Positions 16,800 to 25,690 of a stretch of 64,000 nucleotides of DNA are shown in pieces. Location: contig UQDG01000003.1 of the NCBI GenBank assembly GCA_900539695.1, forward strand, positions 99,650-163,649. The letters run 5' to 3'. Made by a program: the position numbers and the translations under genes. Every line of letters starts with the position of its first letter. The first letter of the stretch is position 1. Below the pieces are notes generated by a model that had not been told where the DNA came from, did not search any database, and saw nothing but the letters and a program-made list of their open reading frames with translations. The stretch is from an uncultured Oscillospiraceae bacterium (lineage in GTDB: Bacteria > Bacillota > Clostridia > Oscillospirales > Ruminococcaceae).

Positions 16800-19208
16800 T
16801 TACAGCCAGAACTGGACCAGGCGGCTGACGCTTTGGTAGAGGGCAGGGTTCTGACCAATCAGGCCGGGCTCGGCAGTGAAGTAGACGCAGAAACTGTAGC
16901 AGGCACCGGCCAGCACAGCCAGCGGTAGGATGGTACAGAATGCACGCTGCAATACATCGATGCCGGACTGAGCGGCGTGGGCTTGCAGTACCTGCTCGGC
17001 CAATGCCCAGGCCATCGCGGCGGCCAACAGCAGCGGACCAAGCCAATCGGATTGATAACGGTAGAGCATACCGGCCATCTGGCAATCCAGCACGGCCAGC
17101 ACCAACATGGCAGCCAGTACCACAACTACAAAAGTGCGCAGATCACGCTTGGCAGCCAGACGGCGGCGGGCAAGCGGCAGGCTGGCCAGCCCCCACAGCA
17201 GAGGCAGGCAGGCAAAGGCGCCGCCGTAGAACAGCTCGGTGATGGTCAGGCCCATATAGTTGGTCTGCATTTTGGTGGCGGTCAGGTACGGGAACACCGC
17301 CTGCACGCCGGGGATGCCGAAGAGAAAGGTAAGCACGGCGGGGGCAGTGCGGCCCACCGAGAAGCCGCGGCGGGTCATATCGTTGCTGGTCAGATTGTAG
17401 TTGGCGCCAAAATCAAAAGGCGAACCGAACCGGGCGGCGTTGTACCACATCAGTCCGATGGCGACCAGCACCACGGGCAGCACAAAGGCAACGGCCTCGG
17501 TGATGCCCTGCTTGGTGAACAGGCGCTTTTCCCGCAGGTAGCGCTGCCAGAAGATGGGCAGGCAGAGGGCAGCGAACAGCACCATCTGAGGGCGACAGCC
17601 AGCCACGAAGGCCATGCACAAGCTGCCCAACGCGAGATGAAAGAGGATGCGGCCGTGCTTTTCGGCGGGCTGGTTGGCGGCCAGCAGCCATTGCCACAGC
17701 GCCAGCATGACGAAGGCAGCGCCGGACAGGATAGCGTACTCATAGATAGAGGGGCGCAGCAGCAAATAGTAAATTTGGCTGCCGGTGCCGATGCCTGCGC
17801 AGAGCAGCAGGTAGGCAGCAGCGCTCATGTCCGGGAACCAGCGGCGGGCGGCCTGTTTGATGCAGCCGAACGCCGCCAGCAGGAACAGCCAGCTAAGCAA
17901 GATCATCGGCAGGCTGGGCGGCAGATCCCGCACGCCGGTCAATGCCTCAAAGGGCAGCTGGAACAGCAGGCACGGGATGACGCCAAAATAGACGTAGTAA
18001 CGGCCCTGATAGTAGGCAACGTCCCACAGGGCGTCCGGCGCAGCCTGCTGGCGGGCAGCGGTGTCGTAGGGGTTGGCCATCTCCTGCATGGCGGCGGGCG
18101 GGTCCTGCTCCAGGTCCAGGCGGCCGTTCAGCAGGCTGTGGGCCAGGGCACCGTACTGGGCGGCGGCATCGCTGGCCCAATCGTCGATATGTAAGGTGAA
18201 GTTGATGCGGCTGCCGCCGTCCCAATCGGCCGTGTTGTAAAAGCTGGTGGAGACACCGGCGTTGAAGCGGTCGGCAAACGGCGTAAAGAACGCCGCCGCA
18301 CCCAATATGACCGCTACCAGCAGGACAACGGGGCGGTACTTTTTGCGGTGCGTAAGGTAGGCATCCCGCCAGGCAGCAGAAACCGGGCGCAGTGCGTAGA
18401 CGGCGGACAGCAGCGCCAAAACTGCTGCCCAGCGCACCAGCGAAAAATCAAAGGCGCGGGGCACGTTGGCGTAGATGGTCTGCAAGGTGTAGCTGATTGG
18501 GTACTGGCGGTACTCGCCGTTATAGGGGTAGGCCGTCAGCGTGAGGGTGGACGCCTTGCCGGAAAGGTCAAGGCTGCGCACCTGGCTGCGGGGGGCGTTG
18601 GCGGCAACTTCCCAGTTCCAGCTCTGGCGGGAGGCTGATGTGGCTTCGTCCGTGGCGGCGACGTTGAGGATAAACAGCGGGTTCTGCACTTCCGGGTGGG
18701 GGCCATTGTAGACATATTCCAGTCCCGAAAGCTGCAGATTGTACAGCTCCCGGTCCAGGCCGGTGAACGTTAAGGTGGTATGCTCGTCGTCCAGCGTCAG
18801 GGCGTTATGGTCGTCCTCGGCCTCCTGCAGGTAGGCCCGCAGGTCGACAGGCTCATAGCTGTGGGTGGCCCAGAAGTTGAGGTTACCGATAAATACCTCG
18901 GCCCCGAGGGACGCTACCAGCAGCAGTGCCGCCGCGGTCCATTTGCGCCCCGAGGCATGGCGAAACCCCGCCGCAAGGCCGCAAGCCCACAGCACCATGG
19001 CCGTGATGCCGAGGCAGCGGAAGGCGTCAAACCCGATGGTCAGACCCGGCTTGGACCAGATGCAGGCGGCCCAAAGCCAGACAAGTACGGCGGGCAGCAA
19101 GGCGCAGCATCCATCGGCACGGGTGGGCTTTCGGCGGCCAAGGCGGGCGGGCACCACCGCAAAGGCGGCGACCAGCACCAACGTGAATAGAATAGCCAAA
19201 ATCAGCAT
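16800..19208 (-). CDS. Large polytopic membrane protein of unknown function
   Basis: 802 residues. Three N-terminal hydrophobic segments (about 1-90) are followed by an extracytoplasmic region of roughly 170 residues rich in beta-type sequence (LTFTGLDRELYNLQLSGLEY, LDLSGKASTLTLTAYPYN), then about ten more membrane segments. A conserved-looking loop INFTLHIDDWASDAAAQYGA and an ALWDVAYYQGRYYVYFG segment lie between helices. The architecture resembles GT-C glycosyltransferases and related envelope proteins, but I see no defining DXD-type motif, so the resemblance is weak. It ends 33 bases before the response regulator gene and may be co-transcribed with it. No gene name is justified. Confidence 0.75.
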   Translation of the reverse strand: MLILAILFTLVLVAAFAVVPARLGRRKPTRADGCCALLPAVLVWLWAACIWSKPGLTIGFDAFRCLGITAMVLWACGLAAGFRHASGRKWTAAALLLVASLGAEVFIGNLNFWATHSYEPVDLRAYLQEAEDDHNALTLDDEHTTLTFTGLDRELYNLQLSGLEYVYNGPHPEVQNPLFILNVAATDEATSASRQSWNWEVAANAPRSQVRSLDLSGKASTLTLTAYPYNGEYRQYPISYTLQTIYANVPRAFDFSLVRWAAVLALLSAVYALRPVSAAWRDAYLTHRKKYRPVVLLVAVILGAAAFFTPFADRFNAGVSTSFYNTADWDGGSRINFTLHIDDWASDAAAQYGALAHSLLNGRLDLEQDPPAAMQEMANPYDTAARQQAAPDALWDVAYYQGRYYVYFGVIPCLLFQLPFEALTGVRDLPPSLPMILLSWLFLLAAFGCIKQAARRWFPDMSAAAYLLLCAGIGTGSQIYYLLLRPSIYEYAILSGAAFVMLALWQWLLAANQPAEKHGRILFHLALGSLCMAFVAGCRPQMVLFAALCLPIFWQRYLREKRLFTKQGITEAVAFVLPVVLVAIGLMWYNAARFGSPFDFGANYNLTSNDMTRRGFSVGRTAPAVLTFLFGIPGVQAVFPYLTATKMQTNYMGLTITELFYGGAFACLPLLWGLASLPLARRRLAAKRDLRTFVVVVLAAMLVLAVLDCQMAGMLYRYQSDWLGPLLLAAAMAWALAEQVLQAHAAQSGIDVLQRAFCTILPLAVLAGACYSFCVYFTAEPGLIGQNPALYQSVSRLVQFWL

Positions 19209-19268
19209 AAAGCAAATTTCCGTTCTGTTACTGTTTATTGGACGGCAGCACCGCCCGAGATAAAATCA

Positions 19269-21119
19269 TTATACACCATTACGCAGGGCGTTGTACAGCA
19301 TTTCCGCCTTGGCGTGGCTGATGCCCTTGACTTCCTCCAAATCGGAGATGCTGGCGGCCTTGACGGCGGCCACGGTCTTGAAGTGGGCCAGCAGCGCGGC
19401 GCTGGTCTTTTCGCCCACGCCGGGAATGGCCGTGAGGGTGGCAGCGTAGGACTTTTTCTTCATCGCGCGCTTACGGTAGTCGTTAGCGTAGCGGTGGGTC
19501 TCGTCCTGAATGTTGGTGACGAAGGTAAAGATGTTGCGGTTGCGGTTGATGGCAATTTCGCCGCCCTCGTCGTCCACGATGGCACGGGTGCGGTGGTGGT
19601 CGTCCTTGACCATGCCAAAGGTGGGCACATGCTCCAGCGCGGTGCCGCGCAAAGCCTGCTTGACCGCGCCCACCTGTCCCTTACCGCCATCGATCAGCAG
19701 CAAGTCCGGCAGGGTGGCAAACTGATTTTGGGGGCCGTCCGGCTTTTCGCCGCGGCGGGCCGCTTCGTATTCGGCGGCGCGGCGGGAAAGCGTCTCGGCC
19801 AGCGAGGCGTAGTCGTCGGTGCCTGCAACGGTCTTCATCTTAAAGCGGCGGTAGCCGGAGCGGTGGGGCTTGCCGTCCATAAATACGACCATGCCGCAGA
19901 CGCTGGAGCCATCGCCCCAGTTGGAAATATCGTAGCTTTCGATGACCCGCGGCGGGGCTTTCAGACCCAGCACCTGGGCGGCTTCTTCCAGCAGCTTTTG
20001 CTCGCGGGTGTAGCGACCGCTCTCGCGGCCCAGGCGCTCTACCGCGTTCGTGTAGGCCATTGTCACCAGTTTGGCTACATCGCCGCGCTGGGGCACGTAC
20101 AGCTCCACCTTGGTGCCGCGGGCCTGGGCCAGCGCTTCGTTCAGCGCCTCGGCATCCGGCGGCAGAGCGTCGACAGCAATCGTTTTGGGGACAGTCTCGC
20201 CGTTCAGATAATACTGGGGCAGGAATTCCTCCCGCACGGCATCAATGTTGGTGGTGTCGTGGAACATGAACTCCCGCTTGTCGGTCAGTCGGCCGTCGCG
20301 GTAGCGCAGCACAGCGGCGCAGACGGCCCGCGTGGTGCCCGCCAGGGCGATGATATCCATCTCGGTGTCAGCATTCATCACGACTTTCTGGCCGGCGGCC
20401 ACGCGCTCAATGGCCTGGATCTGGTCGCGCAGCAGGGCGGCGGTCTCGAAGTCCAAACGATCGGAGGCGGCTTCCATCTTCTCGCGCAGCTGCTTGACGA
20501 TGTCCTTTTTGCCGTAGCGGATCATTCGCAACGCCCCCTGTACGGCATCGTTGTAGGCCTCGCAAGTAATCTTGCCGCTGCAAACGGCCATGCACTTGCC
20601 GATATGAGCATTTAAGCAGGGGCGGCCTTTACCGAAGTCCCGCGGGAACTCCTTGCTGCAGCGGGGCAGCAAAAAGCAATCCTGCGCCATCTCCACCATC
20701 TCCCGCACGGCGAAGGAGGATGTGAACGGGCCGATGTAGTCGGCATCGTCGTCATCTTTCTGCAAAGCCGCCGAAACACGGGGCCAGGGGCCGCGGGTGA
20801 TCTTGACATAACTGTAGCCTTTGTCATCCTTGAGCAGGATGTTGTACTTGGGCGTATGAGCCTTGATTTGGCTGGCCTCGAGGACGAGGGCCTCAAACTC
20901 TGACTGGCAGACGATCACATCAAAGGTGAAAGCATGGTTTATCATCTGGGTGACTTTGGCATCGTGGGGCACACCCTCGCGGAAATACTGCGACACGCGG
21001 ATCTTGAGCCGCTTGGCCTTGCCGATGTAGATGATGGTATCGGTTTTATCCCGGATGATATACACCCCGGGCAGCAGCGGCAGCATACAGGCTTTTTTAT
21101 AGAGTTCAGCTTTTGTCAT
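19269..21119 (-). CDS. uvrC: Excinuclease ABC subunit C
   Basis: 616 residues, normal for UvrC. N-terminal GIY-YIG nuclease (PGVYIIRDKTDTIIYIGKAK, about 16-35), a UVR interaction motif near residue 205 (QLREKMEAASDRLDFETAAL), the RNase H-like second nuclease (YDISNWGDGSSVCGMVVF and LLIDGGKGQVGAVKQAL) and a C-terminal helix-hairpin-helix pair (LTAIPGVGEKTSAALLAHF). It makes the dual incisions in nucleotide excision repair with UvrA and UvrB, which are not in the window. The start at 21119 (MTKAELYKK) was chosen for domain fit; a repeat element lies only 29 bases upstream, so the promoter context is altered. Confidence 0.96.
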   Translation of the reverse strand: MTKAELYKKACMLPLLPGVYIIRDKTDTIIYIGKAKRLKIRVSQYFREGVPHDAKVTQMINHAFTFDVIVCQSEFEALVLEASQIKAHTPKYNILLKDDKGYSYVKITRGPWPRVSAALQKDDDDADYIGPFTSSFAVREMVEMAQDCFLLPRCSKEFPRDFGKGRPCLNAHIGKCMAVCSGKITCEAYNDAVQGALRMIRYGKKDIVKQLREKMEAASDRLDFETAALLRDQIQAIERVAAGQKVVMNADTEMDIIALAGTTRAVCAAVLRYRDGRLTDKREFMFHDTTNIDAVREEFLPQYYLNGETVPKTIAVDALPPDAEALNEALAQARGTKVELYVPQRGDVAKLVTMAYTNAVERLGRESGRYTREQKLLEEAAQVLGLKAPPRVIESYDISNWGDGSSVCGMVVFMDGKPHRSGYRRFKMKTVAGTDDYASLAETLSRRAAEYEAARRGEKPDGPQNQFATLPDLLLIDGGKGQVGAVKQALRGTALEHVPTFGMVKDDHHRTRAIVDDEGGEIAINRNRNIFTFVTNIQDETHRYANDYRKRAMKKKSYAATLTAIPGVGEKTSAALLAHFKTVAAVKAASISDLEEVKGISHAKAEMLYNALRNGV

Positions 21120-21148
21120 GGACGCCTCTTTCGTGGGAGTGCTTATAA

Positions 21149-21320
21149 GGCAACACCGCACGATTCCCGCCTTACGGCTTAAGCACCGCTCCGGCGGCTG
21201 CGGCACGGCACCTGCGTTGCCAAAATGCTCGATAATACACAAAGTATTATCTGCGCTTTTGGCTTAGCAGCTGCCGCACCTCGCTCGCCGTATCGGCACT
21301 TAGAATTATGCGGTATTGCC
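21149..21320 (-). repeat. 172-bp MITE-like element, copy 1
   Basis: A 172-base sequence almost identical (three differences) to the reverse complement of 35208-35379. Its ends are imperfect inverted repeats (GGCAACACCGCACGATTC / GAATTATGCGGTATTGCC) and it is flanked by ATAA on both sides, which could be a target duplication. The interior contains an 8-base palindrome pair (GATAATAC/GTATTATC) and long complementary arms, so the element can fold into one extended hairpin. No coding sequence is evident. It occupies the space between ptsH and uvrC. Confidence 0.88.
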
Positions 21321-21330
21321 ATAAGAAATT

Positions 21331-21362
21331 ACAAAAAAAGCGGCGGGTCGCCCCACCGCTAA
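21331..21362 (-). terminator. Terminator of ptsH
   Basis: Minus strand AGCGGTGGGGCGACCCGCCGCT forms a hairpin followed by TTTTTTTG, 16 bases past the ptsH stop. Confidence 0.88.
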
Positions 21363-21377
21363 TTTTTTGAGAATAGA

Positions 21378-21641
21378 TTACTCGGCAAAGCCGGAGCTGA
21401 CCAGCTTGACCAGGCCATCAACAGCAGCCTGCTCATCGGCACCATCAGCAATGATGCGGATGGTGGTGCCGCCAACGATGCCCAGGCTCAGGACACCCAG
21501 CAGGGACTTAGCGTTGACGCGACGCTCCTCTTTCTCGACCCAAATGGAGGACTTGTACTCGTTCGCCTTCTGGATGAAGAAGGTAGCCGGACGGGCGTGC
21601 AGACCAACCTGATTCTCAACGGTAACTTCTTTGACGTACAT
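21378..21641 (-). CDS. ptsH: Phosphocarrier protein HPr
   Basis: 87 residues. The active-site loop VGLHARPATFF places the phosphoacceptor at His15, and NAKSLLGVLSLG places the regulatory serine at Ser46. With both present it can serve PTS sugar transport and HprK/CcpA catabolite control; a Crh-type protein would lack His15. No Enzyme I gene (ptsI) is adjacent, as is usual for clostridia with a lone ptsH. GGAGAGAAT precedes the ATG. It has its own terminator, so it is monocistronic. A weak promoter (TGTACA / TAAAAT) may lie about 100 bases upstream. Confidence 0.96.
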   Translation of the reverse strand: MYVKEVTVENQVGLHARPATFFIQKANEYKSSIWVEKEERRVNAKSLLGVLSLGIVGGTTIRIIADGADEQAAVDGLVKLVSSGFAE

Positions 21642-21890
21642 AGTTATTCTCTCCTACTTTTGAAAATAATATGCCCTTGTGTTTATACCGTGGGCTACTT
21701 CCAGGCGGTCTATTGCGCATAATACGCCGCCTTGATTGTCTCTATTTTATCCTATTTGGTCGATTTTGTACAGTGCATTTTTACAAAATCGGCAGGATTC
21801 TGTAATTCCGCCAAATCTCGGCACTGTCGTTTGTGCAAGTTTACTAGTTTGTTTTCAACATTGTTGTCGATTGATACTAAAACCGCAATC

Positions 21891-23120
21891 TTAACCGTGA
21901 AAACACATGCGCAGTTCCTCGCAATACACGGCAAAAGGGGCGCCCTGGGCGGGGTCATGGACGGTCAGCACGCCATTCAGCCGCCATCCCATGCGCTTGT
22001 ACAGGCTGATGGCGCGGGTGTTGGTGCTGAGCACGCCTAACGTGGGGTGTTCGTGCTCCGGCAGCTTTTTGCGGGCAAAATCAAGCACTTTGGTGCCGAT
22101 GCCCTGCCCGCGGGCGGACTCGGTGACAAACAGATGGCCGATCATGCCGGTTTTATGGCAGACGCCTACCATAGCATCGGTCTCCCCTACCTTATTGTAG
22201 TGAAGGTAGAAGGCCCAGCCGTTTTTTCGCTCTGCGTCCAGGTCGGGGCGCCAGTGCTCCGGCGTCATGGCAGCCAGCTGTTCCTCTGTGCAGACAGGGG
22301 CACAGACGGTACGGCGGCCCTCGGCCATCAGCTCAGCGGCACGGGCCATCTGCTCCTCGGTTTTGACTAAGCGCATGTTCTCGCCGCGCTTCCACTTGGG
22401 CAGTTCGGTGAGGGGGTGAGTCTCGCACCACCGGTCGTACAGGTCAGGGCGGCGCTCCCGGGTGCGCTGACGACTCTGGTCGCCGCGCCAGGCGTCGATC
22501 TTCTTGTGGTCACCGGTCAGCAGCACAGGCGGCACGGCGCGGCCCTCCCACACTTCGGGGCGGGTGAACTGGGGATATTCCAGCAGGCCGTCCCAGTAAC
22601 TTTCGTCCTGGTAGCCTTTTTCCTCGGCCAATACGCCGGGCTGCAGGCGCAGGACGCTGTCGGCCACCACCAGGCTGGCCAGTTCGCCGCCGGTCAGCAC
22701 GTAGTCGCCGATGGAAATTTCCTCGTCGCCGAAGGCATCAATGACGCGCTGGTCGATGCCCTCGTAATGGCCGCAGACCAGCGCCAGCGAATCGTAGGAG
22801 GCCAGCCGCTTGGCGGTCTCCTCATTGTACTGCTGGCCGGCAGCGGTCAGAAAGACAACATGCGGCTTGGTGCGGCCTTGGGCGGCGCACTGGTCCTGCA
22901 CGGCGCGCAGGCAGTCGGCGATGGGCTGGGCATACAGTACCATGCCGCAGCCGCCGCCGTAGGGATAGTCGTCGGTCTGCTTCTGCTTGTTTTTGGTGTA
23001 GTCACGAATCTGATGACAGTGGGCTTCGAACAGATTCTTGGCCCGGGCACGGCCCAGGATGCTGGCCGAGAGGAAACCATCGCACAGCTCCGGGAAGAGG
23101 GTCACAATATCGATACGCAT
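21891..23120 (-). CDS. trmD: tRNA (guanine-37-N1)-methyltransferase fused to a GNAT acetyltransferase domain
   Basis: 409 residues against about 240-250 for ordinary TrmD. Residues 1-247 are a complete TrmD: MRIDIVTLFPE, the knot motifs GHYEGIDQRV (117-126) and SIGDYVLTGGELA (136-148), and the C-terminal WRGDQSRQRTRERRPDLY. Residues 249-409 form a GNAT domain with the acetyl-CoA loop ESARGQGIGTKVLDFA and a LSTNTRAISLYKRMGW motif. TrmD methylates G37 of tRNAs read at CNN and GG-containing codons to prevent frameshifting; the target of the acetyltransferase part is unknown. There is no stop codon at the junction. Met249 is a possible internal start (22376) but only a weak ribosome site, GGCGAGA, precedes it. 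Last gene of the ylxM-ffh operon. Confidence 0.93.
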   Translation of the reverse strand: MRIDIVTLFPELCDGFLSASILGRARAKNLFEAHCHQIRDYTKNKQKQTDDYPYGGGCGMVLYAQPIADCLRAVQDQCAAQGRTKPHVVFLTAAGQQYNEETAKRLASYDSLALVCGHYEGIDQRVIDAFGDEEISIGDYVLTGGELASLVVADSVLRLQPGVLAEEKGYQDESYWDGLLEYPQFTRPEVWEGRAVPPVLLTGDHKKIDAWRGDQSRQRTRERRPDLYDRWCETHPLTELPKWKRGENMRLVKTEEQMARAAELMAEGRRTVCAPVCTEEQLAAMTPEHWRPDLDAERKNGWAFYLHYNKVGETDAMVGVCHKTGMIGHLFVTESARGQGIGTKVLDFARKKLPEHEHPTLGVLSTNTRAISLYKRMGWRLNGVLTVHDPAQGAPFAVYCEELRMCFHG

Positions 23121-23123
23121 GCC

Positions 23124-23654
23124 TTACTCCTTGTCACCGTTGACAGCATCGTTGAACATGCCGTCGATGGGGGTGACCAGGATCGTGCGGGCATCGATGT
23201 CGATGGTCTTGACGAACTCTGGCACGGCAGGCAGCATGTGCTTCTCGCCTGCAGCATCGGTGACGGTGTAGATGTCCTGGGCGGCGGGGTGGTCCACCTC
23301 GGTCAGGATGCCGTAGACAGCGCCGGTGTCGGCATCCCTGACCTCACAGCCCAGCAGGTCATCGATAAAATAACGGCCCTTGGGCAGACGGGCGTCAGCC
23401 TTGGCAAAGTAGTAGGTGCGGCCCACCTGAGCGCGTGCAGCGTCCATATCGGTCACATCAGCCAGGCGCAGCAGGATGACATTGCCCTGGGTGCGCACGC
23501 CGAGGACGCGGCACTCTCCTGTGCCGTTGGCGGTAGCGTACAGTCGCTTGAACTTGGCCAGGAATTCTGCGCCGTCACACAGCGGCAGGGCTTTCATTTC
23601 GCCACGCACGCCGTGGGTGGATACGATCTTGCAGGCGGGAAGATAGCTTTGCAT
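23124..23654 (-). CDS. rimM: Ribosome maturation factor RimM
   Basis: 176 residues. N-terminal RimM beta barrel (CKIVSTHGVRGEMKALPL, about 8-25) and C-terminal PRC-barrel (GRYFIDDLLGCEVRDADTGAVYG, HMLPAVPEFVKTID). It assists 30S head assembly around S19. The start at 23654 (MQSYLPACK) has GGAGGATCATT upstream. The stop is three bases before trmD, the usual order rpsP-khpA-rimM-trmD. A hairpin lies just upstream of its ribosome site and may reduce read-through from khpA. Confidence 0.95.
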   Translation of the reverse strand: MQSYLPACKIVSTHGVRGEMKALPLCDGAEFLAKFKRLYATANGTGECRVLGVRTQGNVILLRLADVTDMDAARAQVGRTYYFAKADARLPKGRYFIDDLLGCEVRDADTGAVYGILTEVDHPAAQDIYTVTDAAGEKHMLPAVPEFVKTIDIDARTILVTPIDGMFNDAVNGDKE

Positions 23655-23673
23655 GGAATGATCCTCCTTACTA

Positions 23674-23712
23674 GAATAAAAAAGCACTTTACCAGACGGC
23701 AAAGTGCTTTAA
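23674..23712 (-). terminator. Terminator-like hairpin between khpA and rimM
   Basis: Minus strand AAAGCACTTT and AAAGTGCTTT pair around a loop and are followed by a T-run, in a 63-base gap inside an otherwise compact operon. It may attenuate rimM-trmD relative to rpsP-khpA. Confidence 0.75.
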
Positions 23713-23717
23713 AGGTT

Positions 23718-23951
23718 TTAGTCGATCTCAACGATGACTTTTTCGCCCTGGCGGACAGCAGCGGCACGCATAACAACGCGAATTGCCTTTGCGATACGTC
23801 CCTGCTTGCCGATGACGCGGCCCATATCGGACTCAGCCACTTTGAGGTGATAGACGGTAGTGCCGTCATCACGCACGGGGTCAACGGTCACCTGCACAGC
23901 CTCCTTGTCTTCGACAAGGCCGCGGGCAACGGCTAATAAGAGTTCCTGCAT
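23718..23951 (-). CDS. khpA: KH-domain RNA-binding protein KhpA (YlqC)
   Basis: 77 residues, single type II KH domain with the GxxG loop in VIGKQGRIAKAIRVVMRAAA. It binds RNA in the cytoplasm, in some Firmicutes as a heterodimer with KhpB/Jag, and affects cell size and mRNA levels. Located between rpsP and rimM as in most Firmicutes. AGGGAGGGAACG precedes the ATG. Confidence 0.93.
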   Translation of the reverse strand: MQELLLAVARGLVEDKEAVQVTVDPVRDDGTTVYHLKVAESDMGRVIGKQGRIAKAIRVVMRAAAVRQGEKVIVEID

Positions 23952-23985
23952 GTGGCGTTCCCTCCCTTATAACAAGGCGAACAGA

Positions 23986-24225
23986 TTACAGAACGGAAGC
24001 TTTCTTCAGCAGCTCACGAACGGTATCGGTGGGCTGAGCGCCGTTGGACAGCCACTGCTTGGCCTTATCGGCGTCGATGCTGACAACGCTGGGGTTCTTG
24101 GTGGGATCGTAGTAGCCGATCTCCTCGATGAAACGGCCGTCACGAGCAAAACGGCTGTCAGCGACAACAACGCGGTAGAAAGGAGCCTTCTTGGCGCCAA
24201 TGCGGCGCAGACGAATCTTAACCAT
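23986..24225 (-). CDS. rpsP: 30S ribosomal protein S16
   Basis: 79 residues beginning [23 protein letters not shown], the S16 signature, with [13 protein letters not shown] following. Ribosomal small-subunit protein of the 5' domain. It has GGAGGAAT just upstream and lies 110 bases after ffh in the ylxM-ffh-rpsP-khpA-rimM-trmD order. Confidence 0.98.
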   Translation of the reverse strand: MVKIRLRRIGAKKAPFYRVVVADSRFARDGRFIEEIGYYDPTKNPSVVSIDADKAKQWLSNGAQPTDTVRELLKKASVL

Positions 24226-24249
24226 AGTAATATTCCTCCAAAAATTGTT

Positions 24250-24302
24250 TTACGGCCCTTGCGGGGCTACTGTTTATATTGTACATCCCGTGGGCCGTAA
24301 AG
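24250..24302 (-). other. Stem-loop between ffh and rpsP
   Basis: TTTACGGCCC and GGGCCGTAAA can pair across about 33 bases in the 109-base ffh-rpsP gap. There is no clear T-run, so it is more likely an mRNA processing or autoregulatory structure than a terminator. Low certainty. Confidence 0.35.
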
Positions 24303-24334
24303 CCGAGCGGGTCATACCGGATTTATAGTGGGCT

Positions 24335-25690
24335 TTACCGGCCGAAGCCTTTAAAGCCGCCCATGCCGCCAAGGTTGCCCAAGCCGCGCATGAAACCTTT
24401 GGGATTGCGCTTGACCTTTTTCATCATCTTCTGCATCATGTCGTACTGCTTCAGCAGCTTGTTGACATCCTCGACCGTCAGGCCGCAGCCTGCGGCGATG
24501 CGGCGCTTGCGCTTGGGGTTGATGATGGAAGGTTTGGCGCGTTCTTCGGGGGTCATCGAGTAGATGATGGCCTCGATGTGGGGCAGGGCCTTTTCGTCCA
24601 GAGCATCAGCGTCGATCTGATTGCCGCCGGGCATCATGGCCAGCAGAGCCGAAGCTCCGCCCATCTTTTTGATCTGTTTGAACTGGGCCAGCAGGTCGTT
24701 CATGTCGAACTTGTTTTCCATCAGGCGCTTGGCAGCGTCCTCAGCTTCCTTGTCAGACTGAACGCTCTGCGCCTTTTCGATCAGGGAGAGCACATCGCCC
24801 ATGCCCAGGATTCGACTGGACATGCGGGACGGATAGAACGGCTCGAGGTCCTCCAGCTTTTCGCCGGTGCCCTGGAAGTAGATGGGCTTGCCGGTGACAG
24901 CCAGGACGGAAAGCGCTGCGCCGCCGCGGGTGTCGCCGTCGGTCTTGGTCAGGATGACACCGGTGATGCCGATCTTCTCGTTGAAGGTCTTGGCCACATT
25001 GACGGCCTCCTGGCCGGACATGGCATCCACGACCAGCAGCGTTTCGTCGACTTCGACATGCTGCTTGATGCGGACCAGCTCGTCCATCAGGGCATCGTCA
25101 ATCTGCAGACGGCCTGCGGTATCAAGGATCACGATGTCATTGCCGTGGTCCCTGGCATAAGCCATGGCCTTTTCGGCGATGAGCTCGGGCTTCTCGGTGC
25201 CCATCGAGAAGACGGGCACGTTGACCTGCTCACCAACGATCTTCAACTGCTCGATAGCGGCGGGACGGTAGACGTCACAGGCGACCAGCAACGGGCGGCG
25301 GCCCTGGCTGCGGTAGTACCGGCCCAGCTTGGCGGCGTGGGTGGTTTTACCGTTACCTTGCAGGCCGCACATCATCAGCACGGTCTGGCCTTTGTTTTTG
25401 ATGCGCAGATACTGGGGCTCATCACCGCCCATCAACTTGGTCAGTTCCTCGTTGACGATCTTGACGACCTGCTGGGCGGGGGTCAGGCTTTCCATGACCT
25501 CCTGCCCCATGGCACGCTCAGAGACCTGAGCGCAGAAGTCTTTGGCAACTTTGTAGTTGACATCGGCTTCCAGCAGCGCCATGCGGACTTCGCGCATGGC
25601 AGCTTTGATGTCCGCCTCGGTGAGTTTGCCTTTGCCGCGCAGTTTTTTGAATACGCCATTCAGGCGATCTGTTAAAGACTCAAACGCCAT
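24335..25690 (-). CDS. ffh: Signal recognition particle protein Ffh
   Basis: 451 residues. N domain (1-95), GTPase G domain with P-loop GLQGNGKTTHAAKL (about 108-121), DTAGRLQIDDALM and TKTDGDTRGGAALS, then a methionine-rich M domain ending MGGMGGFKGFGR. It binds SRP RNA and nascent signal sequences for co-translational targeting with FtsY. The P-loop has Asn where many proteins have Ser (GLQGS), a minor variant. Its start overlaps ylxM by 11 bases. Confidence 0.97.
   Translation of the reverse strand: MAFESLTDRLNGVFKKLRGKGKLTEADIKAAMREVRMALLEADVNYKVAKDFCAQVSERAMGQEVMESLTPAQQVVKIVNEELTKLMGGDEPQYLRIKNKGQTVLMMCGLQGNGKTTHAAKLGRYYRSQGRRPLLVACDVYRPAAIEQLKIVGEQVNVPVFSMGTEKPELIAEKAMAYARDHGNDIVILDTAGRLQIDDALMDELVRIKQHVEVDETLLVVDAMSGQEAVNVAKTFNEKIGITGVILTKTDGDTRGGAALSVLAVTGKPIYFQGTGEKLEDLEPFYPSRMSSRILGMGDVLSLIEKAQSVQSDKEAEDAAKRLMENKFDMNDLLAQFKQIKKMGGASALLAMMPGGNQIDADALDEKALPHIEAIIYSMTPEERAKPSIINPKRKRRIAAGCGLTVEDVNKLLKQYDMMQKMMKKVKRNPKGFMRGLGNLGGMGGFKGFGR

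Noticed and set aside
21150..21242. A short coding frame within the 172-bp repeats (MCIIEHFGNA...)
   Set aside because: It appears in both copies simply because the DNA is repeated; it has no ribosome site and runs into unrelated flanks.
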